Assembly (NCBI RefSeq): GCF_946482535.1
Contig: NZ_CAMLRU010000107.1
Location: forward strand, 1 to 9,390
DNA from: an uncultured Flavobacterium sp.
Lineage (GTDB): Bacteria > Bacteroidota > Bacteroidia > Flavobacteriales > Flavobacteriaceae
DNA length: 9,390 nucleotides
Direction of reading: 5' to 3'
Below the pieces are notes generated by a model. It was not told the origin of the DNA. It saw only the letters and a list, made by a program, of their open reading frames with translations, and did no database searches. The first letter of the stretch is position 1; each line of letters begins with the position of its first letter. Position numbers and translations under genes: made by a program. This document shows positions 1-4,223 of the stretch, in pieces.

Positions 1-316
1 CAAAGTCAATTCAGAACAAAGAAAAGCCTTGCATGTAGCAGCGGTTTTTGTATCTAATTTTGTTAATCATATGTACCAAATGGGAAGCCAAATTTGTACT
101 GAAAACCAATTGCCTTTTGATATCCTAAAGCCTTTGATCCAAGAAACGGCTAATAAAATTTTGACGCTTTCTCCAAAAGAAGCACAAACCGGTCCGGCCA
201 AACGAAACGACACCCAAACCATCAATAATCATTTGGCTTTTTTAACTGATGAAAACCAAAAAGAAATCTATAAATTGCTAACCAAATCTATAATCGACCA
301 TGGGAAAAAGTTATAA
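1..316 (+). CDS. Rossmann-like/DUF2520 domain protein, C-terminal part (5' truncated by window edge)
   Basis: The reading frame is open from base 2 and ends at the TAA at 314-316, so about 104 C-terminal residues are visible and the start lies off the left edge. The first visible residues (KVNSEQRKALHVAAVFVSNF) match the start of the helical DUF2520 domain, which follows an NAD(P)-binding Rossmann domain in a family often labelled putative oxidoreductase or F420-dependent NADP reductase-like. The next visible stretches (NHMYQMG, then LKPLIQETANKI and a GPAKRNDTQTI segment) fit the rest of that domain; the G-P-A-x-R-x-D core is its most conserved part. No substrate is known to me for the family. 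A TTG at 29 could be called as a start, but family-like sequence continues upstream of it, so it is internal. The gene overlaps the next one by 17 bases, suggesting translational coupling. Confidence 0.85.
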   Translation, partial: KVNSEQRKALHVAAVFVSNFVNHMYQMGSQICTENQLPFDILKPLIQETANKILTLSPKEAQTGPAKRNDTQTINNHLAFLTDENQKEIYKLLTKSIIDHGKKL

Positions 317-827
317 AGAGATCATGAACAACATTACTACCTTCATTTTGGATGTAGACGGCGTTTTAACCGACAGTTCGGTTCATGTTACACCAACCGG
401 TGAAATGCTCAGAATCATGAATATCAGAGATGGTTTTGCTATGAAAGCTGCGGTGGAAAGTGGTTATCATGTCTGCATTATATCGGGCGGCAGTAATGAA
501 GGTGTTCGAATTCGTTTGCAAAATTTAGGCATCACCGATATTCATTTGGCTTCGCCAGATAAAGTAGCAACTTTCAAGGAATACATCGAATCATACAACA
601 TCAAACCCGAACAAGTTTTATATATGGGCGATGATATTCCCGATTTTCACGTGATGCAATTGGTAGGTTTACCCACGTGTCCGCAAGATGCCAGTCCGGA
701 AATCAAAGCGATTTCCAAATACATTTCGCATAAAAACGGTGGCAAAGGCGCAGTTCGTGAAGTGATTGAGCAAGTCATGAAAGCCCAAAACAAATGGCAT
801 ATGTACTATAATGGAAAACACGATTGA
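300..827 (+). CDS. kdsC: KdsC-type HAD phosphatase (3-deoxy-D-manno-octulosonate 8-phosphate phosphatase)
   Basis: A 175-residue cytoplasmic HAD-superfamily (subclass C0, capless) phosphatase. Visible HAD motifs in order: DVDGVLTD with nucleophile D18 and acid/base D20, SGG with S62, a lysine (K88) in SPDK, and GDDIPD with Mg-binding D111/D112. The C-terminal GGKGAVREV stretch is the conserved tail that contributes to the active site of neighbouring subunits in tetrameric KdsC. Length agrees with KdsC (about 170-190 residues). The expected reaction is hydrolysis of KDO-8-phosphate to KDO and phosphate, in the KDO branch of lipopolysaccharide core synthesis. The ATG at 300 is chosen because homologues I recall begin MxKSYKE; ATG 324 (M9) is an alternative. 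It starts inside the preceding gene and has no clear Shine-Dalgarno sequence. Related HAD phosphatases (CMP-sialate-type) share these motifs, so substrate assignment is by similarity. Confidence 0.88.
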   Translation: MGKSYKEIMNNITTFILDVDGVLTDSSVHVTPTGEMLRIMNIRDGFAMKAAVESGYHVCIISGGSNEGVRIRLQNLGITDIHLASPDKVATFKEYIESYNIKPEQVLYMGDDIPDFHVMQLVGLPTCPQDASPEIKAISKYISHKNGGKGAVREVIEQVMKAQNKWHMYYNGKHD

Positions 828-835
828 TTTTTACC

Positions 836-867
836 AATAACCGAATTAACAAATAACCAAATCAACT
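836..867 (+). repeat. Imperfect 16-base tandem repeat before the prenyltransferase gene
   Basis: Two adjacent 16-base units, AATAACCGAATTAACA (836-851) and AATAACCAAATCAACT (852-867), match at 13 of 16 positions. They fill most of the 47-base gap between the kdsC stop and the next ATG at 875. The stretch has a single G and is CA-rich on this strand. It could be an operator or simply a low-complexity leader; no known binding site is recognised and no TAnnTTTG promoter box is present in the gap. Confidence 0.4.
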
Positions 868-874
868 TAAGGAA

Positions 875-1801
875 ATGAATTTTTTAAGACTAATCAGGTA
901 CCAAAACTTACTCTTACTCGCTTTTATGCAATTGATTTTCCGTTACGGATTTCTGAAATACGAAGCGATTTATTTGTTTTTAAATGATTTTCAATACGGA
1001 TTACTGGTTTTATCCACATTGATGATAGCCGCGGCAGGTTATATTATCAATGATATCATGGACCAAGAAACCGACAGCGAAAACAAACCTTTCAATATGG
1101 TTATTGGCAAAGGCATCTCTGAAGCTATGGCGTATAATATTTATTTTGTGCTGAATGTTACGGGTGTCGGAATTGGTTTTTATTTATCCAATACAATACA
1201 GAAACCCACTTTTGCAGGGATTTTTATTATCATCGTTACTTTGTTGTATTTGTATGCGACCACTTTTAAAAGAATGTTGTTGATTGGTAATCTTATTGTG
1301 GCTTTTCTTTTAGCCATTAGTATTTTAATTATTGGGGTTTACGATTTACTACCGCTTACCTTTGAAAACAATCAGAAAGAAATGGGCGTGTATTTTTCAT
1401 TGCTTCTCGACTATGCTTTGTTTGCCTTTATCATCAATTTTATCCGTGAAATTGTTAAAGACATGGAAGATGTAAATGGTGATTACAATCAAGGAATGAA
1501 TACTTTACCTATTTCTATTGGCGTAAGCCGAACAGCCAAAGTGGTTTTCGGATTAGGAATTATGGCGACGCTGATTTTGCTTTGGTACATCAATACTTAT
1601 TTGATGGAAAACAATTTGTATTATGCCGTGATTTACGCTTTGTTGTTTGTAATTGGCCCGATGATTTTCTTTGTGATTAAAATTTGGAATGCCAAATCTA
1701 AAAAGGATTTTCATTTGTTAAGTTCGGTGTTAAAATGGATTATCTTCTTCGGAATATTGTCTATTTTAGTAATCAATTTGAACATCAAAAACAATGCTTA
1801 A
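875..1801 (+). CDS. UbiA-family prenyltransferase, probable geranylgeranylglycerol-phosphate geranylgeranyltransferase (DGGGP synthase-like)
   Basis: A 308-residue integral membrane protein with about eight or nine hydrophobic spans. Both UbiA-superfamily Asp-rich motifs are intact: NDIMDQETD at residues 59-67 (NDxxDxxxD) and DMEDVNGD at 196-203 (DxxDxxxD), which hold Mg2+ and the prenyl diphosphate. Family knowledge: bacteroidete members of this type are usually annotated as geranylgeranylglycerol-phosphate geranylgeranyltransferase, the enzyme adding the second C20 chain in archaeal-type ether lipids. Other UbiA branches prenylate quinone precursors or haem (MenA, UbiA, CyoE), and sequence reading alone cannot exclude a different acceptor. 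AAGGA at 868-872 lies just upstream of the ATG at 875. The 3' end overlaps the maf start by 8 bases, so the two are probably co-translated, although Maf has no evident link to lipid synthesis. Confidence 0.8.
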   Translation: MNFLRLIRYQNLLLLAFMQLIFRYGFLKYEAIYLFLNDFQYGLLVLSTLMIAAAGYIINDIMDQETDSENKPFNMVIGKGISEAMAYNIYFVLNVTGVGIGFYLSNTIQKPTFAGIFIIIVTLLYLYATTFKRMLLIGNLIVAFLLAISILIIGVYDLLPLTFENNQKEMGVYFSLLLDYALFAFIINFIREIVKDMEDVNGDYNQGMNTLPISIGVSRTAKVVFGLGIMATLILLWYINTYLMENNLYYAVIYALLFVIGPMIFFVIKIWNAKSKKDFHLLSSVLKWIIFFGILSILVINLNIKNNA

Positions 1802-2366
1802 TCAAAACTACAAAATCATCTTAGCTTCGGGTTCGCCCAGAAGACAGCAGTTTTTAAAAGAGTTAGCGGTCGATTTTGAAATCAGGTTAAAGGAAATAGA
1901 AGAAATTTATCCCGAAAACCTTCAAGGCGTTGAGATTACCAATTATTTAGCGATTCTGAAAGCCAATGCTTTCGAAGGAGAAATTGCCGAGAATGAAATT
2001 TTAATCACGAGTGATACTATTGTTTGGTTCGAAAATAAAGCTTTGGGGAAACCCAAAGATTATAGCGATGCTTTTGAAATGCTAAAGTCAATGTCGGGCA
2101 AAACACACGAAGTCATTACCTCAGTTTGTTTTAAAACCATTCACAAAACAGAAACCGTTTTTGAAGTAACCAAGGTTACATTTAACCAACTCAAGAACGA
2201 AGCCATTCGATATTATTTGGACAATTACAAACCTTTTGACAAAGCTGGTGCTTACGGAATTCAAGAATGGATCGGATTGGTAGGCATTGCTAAAATTGAA
2301 GGTTCTTATACCAATGTGGTAGGATTGCCAACGGATAAAGTCTATGCTTACTTAACAAATTTATAA
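1794..2366 (+). CDS. maf: Maf-family nucleotide pyrophosphatase (YhdE-type dTTP/UTP pyrophosphatase)
   Basis: A 190-residue cytoplasmic protein with all Maf hallmarks: the nucleotide-binding SGSPRR at residues 12-17, conserved K56 in LKANA, the catalytic acidic residue D74 in SDTIVW, LGKPKD at 84-89, GKTHEV, and DKAGAYGIQ at 149-157 followed by IEGSYTNVVGLP. Family knowledge: Maf proteins hydrolyse nucleoside triphosphates to monophosphate and pyrophosphate and are thought to clear modified or unwanted nucleotides. The DKAGAYGIQ form is that of the YhdE branch (dTTP, UTP), whereas YceF-branch proteins have a different sequence there. Length is normal and no key residue is missing. The ATG at 1794 lies inside the end of the preceding gene and gives the N-terminus typical of the family, a few residues before IILASGSPRR. 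The next gene begins 6 bases after its stop. Confidence 0.93.
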   Translation: MLNQNYKIILASGSPRRQQFLKELAVDFEIRLKEIEEIYPENLQGVEITNYLAILKANAFEGEIAENEILITSDTIVWFENKALGKPKDYSDAFEMLKSMSGKTHEVITSVCFKTIHKTETVFEVTKVTFNQLKNEAIRYYLDNYKPFDKAGAYGIQEWIGLVGIAKIEGSYTNVVGLPTDKVYAYLTNL

Positions 2367-2372
2367 ACTGAT

Positions 2373-2903
2373 ATGAATTTTTTTGAATACTATCTAAAAG
2401 AACAAATCGCCACCGGCCTGGTAATCATCATTGTCATTCTTTTAAGAATCATTGTAACCAAAGCGGTAAAAAGGTATTCAAGATCGCATACTGGGATTGA
2501 AAAACGAACCAACTTGGTCATCAAATACATTCACTTATTGATTAGTATTTTGGCCGTTATTTCACTGATTGTAATTTGGGGTGTGCAAAAAAAAGATATT
2601 CTCATCACGCTATCCTCTATCGCGACCGTGGTTGGTGTGGCCATGTTTGCTCAATGGTCAATCCTCAGTAATATAACTTCAGGTATCATTTTGTTCTTTT
2701 CTTTTCCTTTTAAAATTGGCGATGTTATCAAAGTTCACGACAAAGATTTTCCTTTTGAAGGCGAAATCATAGACATCAATGCTTTTCATACCGACTTAAT
2801 TACCAAAGACGGCGAACTCATGATTTACCCAAATAACTTACTGCTTCAAAAAGGAATCTCCATTGTCAAACCTAAATTTGAAGACAAAGAGTTTACCGAT
2901 TAG
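2373..2903 (+). CDS. Small MscS-family mechanosensitive ion channel
   Basis: A 176-residue inner-membrane protein. Three hydrophobic segments are visible, roughly residues 11-30, 50-70 and 76-112. The third, with WSILSNITSGIILFF leading into FPFKIGDVIKV (113-121), is the pore helix and its junction with the MscS beta domain. The beta domain follows (GEIIDINAFHTDLITKDGE, then YPNN), and the protein ends shortly after in an acidic tail (KFEDKEFTD). Family role: opening under membrane tension to release solutes during osmotic downshock. E. coli MscS has 286 residues; this one lacks the C-terminal alpha/beta vestibule region. Because the frame ends cleanly and a non-coding gap follows, I read it as a naturally short member rather than a broken gene. 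It starts 6 bases after maf and appears to end the operon, although no convincing terminator follows. Confidence 0.88.
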   Translation: MNFFEYYLKEQIATGLVIIIVILLRIIVTKAVKRYSRSHTGIEKRTNLVIKYIHLLISILAVISLIVIWGVQKKDILITLSSIATVVGVAMFAQWSILSNITSGIILFFSFPFKIGDVIKVHDKDFPFEGEIIDINAFHTDLITKDGELMIYPNNLLLQKGISIVKPKFEDKEFTD

Positions 2904-2961
2904 ATTTTAATTCTGTAAATCTTCTCAAAAATCTTATAACATACTTAGTGGTTTATCAGCC

Positions 2962-2969
2962 TAACTTTG
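2962..2969 (+). promoter_or_regulatory. Candidate -7 promoter box (TAACTTTG) for the first exported Tyr-rich protein
   Basis: TAACTTTG is an exact match to the Bacteroidota -7 consensus TAnnTTTG and would place a transcript start near 2975, about 95 bases before the ATG at 3070. No clear TTG/TTTG lies at the expected -33 spacing. The box overlaps a 7-bp inverted repeat (CTTTGAA 2965-2971, TTCAAAG 2980-2986). A weaker alternative nearer the gene is TTG at 3010-3012, 16 bases, then TAGTTTG at 3029-3035. That spacer contains another perfect 7-bp inverted repeat with a 4-base loop (3008-3014, 3019-3025). Confidence 0.35.
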
Positions 2970-3069
2970 AAATATATAATTCAAAGAACTGAGAAATTTG
3001 TTTTTTTAATTGAACTGATTCAATTCAATAGTTTGAGAGAAAAATGAATTTTTATTAAAACTAAGTAAT

Positions 3070-3519
3070 ATGAAAACAAGAAAGTCATTTATTTTACTGG
3101 CGACACTGATGGTGTTTGCGGTAAGCAGTAACGCTCAAGTTTCAGTTAATGTTAATGTAGGTACACCGCCTGTTTGGGCAGCTTCTGCACCGGTAGAAGT
3201 TCATTATTATTATCTTCCTGATATCGAAGTATATTATGATGTGCCGGCGAGAAGATACATCTATTTAAGAAACGGCAGATGGCATCGTTCTGCAGCCTTA
3301 CCGGCCTATTACAGAGGTTATGATTTGTACAGAGGAAGAACAGTTTACTTGACTGATTACAGAGGCAACAGACCTTATGAATATTACAAAACCCATAAAG
3401 TAAAATACAAAGGAAACGGCCATTGGAAACAAAAAGCCTATTACAAAAACGGACCGGGAAACGGTAATGGTAAACCCAAAGGTCATCCGGGAAAAGGCCA
3501 TGGAAAAGGAAAACATTAA
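3070..3519 (+). CDS. Exported Tyr-rich protein with Gly/Lys/His tail, unknown function (tandem paralog A)
   Basis: A 149-residue protein I do not recognise by name. Residues 1-22 form a signal peptide (MKTRKSF, hydrophobic core, likely cut after SNA before Q23) without a lipoprotein cysteine, so it should be periplasmic or secreted. A Tyr-rich core at about 46-113 begins HYYYLPDIEVYYD and contains RNGRW, ALP, GYDLY, LTDYRGNRPYEYY; there are 19 tyrosines from residue 46 on. Residues 127-149 are a low-complexity tail with 9 Gly, 5 Lys, 3 His and no acidic residue. The mature protein is strongly basic. It is a paralog of the next gene: the cores align without gaps over 68 residues with 25 identities. 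It stands alone between a candidate promoter upstream and a strong terminator at 3537-3571. Possible roles, all speculative, include binding a polyanion or metal, or a structural envelope protein. Confidence 0.85.
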   Translation: MKTRKSFILLATLMVFAVSSNAQVSVNVNVGTPPVWAASAPVEVHYYYLPDIEVYYDVPARRYIYLRNGRWHRSAALPAYYRGYDLYRGRTVYLTDYRGNRPYEYYKTHKVKYKGNGHWKQKAYYKNGPGNGNGKPKGHPGKGHGKGKH

Positions 3520-3536
3520 TATAGATACTTACACTT

Positions 3537-3571
3537 CAAAGAGCAGGGCAATTACCTTGCTCTTTGTTTTT
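3537..3571 (+). terminator. Strong intrinsic terminator after the first exported paralog
   Basis: A 12-bp stem, CAAAGAGCAGGG (3537-3548) with CCTTGCTCTTTG (3555-3566), contains one G-U pair and closes a 6-base loop (CAATTA). Five Ts follow at 3567-3571. It begins 17 bases after the stop codon, a typical rho-independent terminator. It separates transcription of the two tandem paralogs. Confidence 0.9.
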
Positions 3572-3690
3572 AAAGTTAGATTTACAAATAAATCATTAAC
3601 TGTCAGTACTTAATATACTATATTTCTTAATTTTTTACTTAAAAAATGTAATTCAGCGTTAAAAAATATGTTTTTACAGATAAATATAAA

Positions 3691-3698
3691 TATCTTTG
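3691..3698 (+). promoter_or_regulatory. Candidate -7 promoter box (TATCTTTG) for the second exported paralog
   Basis: TATCTTTG matches TAnnTTTG exactly and would start transcription about 50 bases before the ATG at 3754. The surroundings are very AT-rich, and no clean TTTG is seen at the -33 position. An alternative closer to the gene is TTG at 3715-3717, 21 bases, then CAAATTTG at 3739-3746 (one mismatch), which would give a nearly leaderless message. Apart from these boxes I see nothing definite in 3572-3753. Confidence 0.4.
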
Positions 3699-3753
3699 GC
3701 TTGATTAAAATCAGTTGATTGATATTTTTTGTTAACCCCAAATTTGCAAAATC

Positions 3754-4131
3754 ATGAAAACAGCTAAAATAATGCTCGTGTTTTTTATTTTGGTTTTCAG
3801 TAGTTCTTATGCTCAGAATACTGTAACCAAAAAAGAAAACTTACCCATAGACAAAAAAACCAATTGCTACATACGTTATTATTATTTTCCCAATCTTCAA
3901 GCCTATTTTGATAACCTGAAAATGGTTTATTATTTTAAGGAAAATGGTGAATGGAAAACAGCATCGGAGCTTCCCAAAAACTATGGCGGTTATTCATTAT
4001 ACAACAAAGCCAGAGTAACCATAACCGATTTTGACGACGAGGAACCATACCAATTTTTACCCATTCATAAAAAAATGTACCCTTACAATTCCAAAGGTCG
4101 TTTCATCAATCAAACTGCTTCGACTGAATAG
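3754..4131 (+). CDS. Exported Tyr-rich protein, unknown function (tandem paralog B)
   Basis: A 125-residue protein with a signal peptide (residues 1-20, MKTAKIM then a hydrophobic core, likely cut after SYA before Q21); it is not a lipoprotein. The core at 42-109 (YYYFPNLQAYFD, ENGEW, ELPKNYGGYSLYN, ITDFDDEEPYQF, IHKKMY) aligns without gaps with residues 46-113 of the upstream neighbour. The shared skeleton is YYYxP, YxD, NGxW, LPxxYxGYxLY, V-x-x-T-D, PY and HKxxY. It differs in charge: RGNR of the neighbour is DDEE here, and the basic Gly/Lys/His tail is absent. One cysteine (C38) lies just before the core. The pair most likely arose by an old tandem duplication. No function can be assigned; the start is fixed by the signal peptide. 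Confidence 0.85.
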   Translation: MKTAKIMLVFFILVFSSSYAQNTVTKKENLPIDKKTNCYIRYYYFPNLQAYFDNLKMVYYFKENGEWKTASELPKNYGGYSLYNKARVTITDFDDEEPYQFLPIHKKMYPYNSKGRFINQTASTE

Positions 4132-4163
4132 CGAATGGTTTTTTTCTTTTTTGTTAAAAACAA

Positions 4164-4192
4164 ATTAAATAAAACGCTGCTTTTTATTTAAT
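4164..4192 (+). repeat. Perfect 11-bp AT-only inverted repeat with GC-rich loop
   Basis: ATTAAATAAAA (4164-4174) and TTTTATTTAAT (4182-4192) are exact inverted copies around the 7-base loop CGCTGCT. The structure lies 32 bases after the stop of the second exported paralog and directly upstream of the candidate promoter box at 4196. Its 3' arm is U-rich in RNA, so it may serve as a weak terminator. As a palindrome immediately before a promoter it could equally be an operator. A small AT-only palindrome also precedes it (TTTGTT 4150-4155, AACAAA 4159-4164). Confidence 0.5.
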
Positions 4193-4195
4193 GTT

Positions 4196-4203
4196 TATAT
4201 TTG
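4196..4203 (+). promoter_or_regulatory. Candidate -7 promoter box (TATATTTG) of the deacetylase-symporter operon
   Basis: TATATTTG matches TAnnTTTG exactly and predicts a transcript start near 4209, 15-21 bases before the ATGs at 4224 and 4230. This helps decide the start of the downstream gene, because an in-frame ATG at 4191 would lie upstream of the transcript start. No good -33 TTG is seen; the region there is the inverted repeat at 4164-4192. Confidence 0.5.
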
Positions 4204-4223
4204 AAGCTATTGCTATTAAAGTC

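Noticed and set aside
29..316. TTG at 29 as the start of a separate 95-residue protein
   Set aside because: The same frame is open to the window edge and the upstream residues fit the DUF2520 family, so this is the tail of a longer gene.
2965..2986. Inverted repeat CTTTGAA/TTCAAAG as terminator for the MscS-ending operon
   Set aside because: The stem is only 7 AT-rich pairs and the T run (3001-3007) starts 14 bases later, too far for a rho-independent terminator.
3298..3516. 72-residue minus-strand frame opposite the first exported paralog
   Set aside because: It lies wholly within a gene with a signal peptide and a conserved paralog, and has no family resemblance; it is a by-product of the coding strand.
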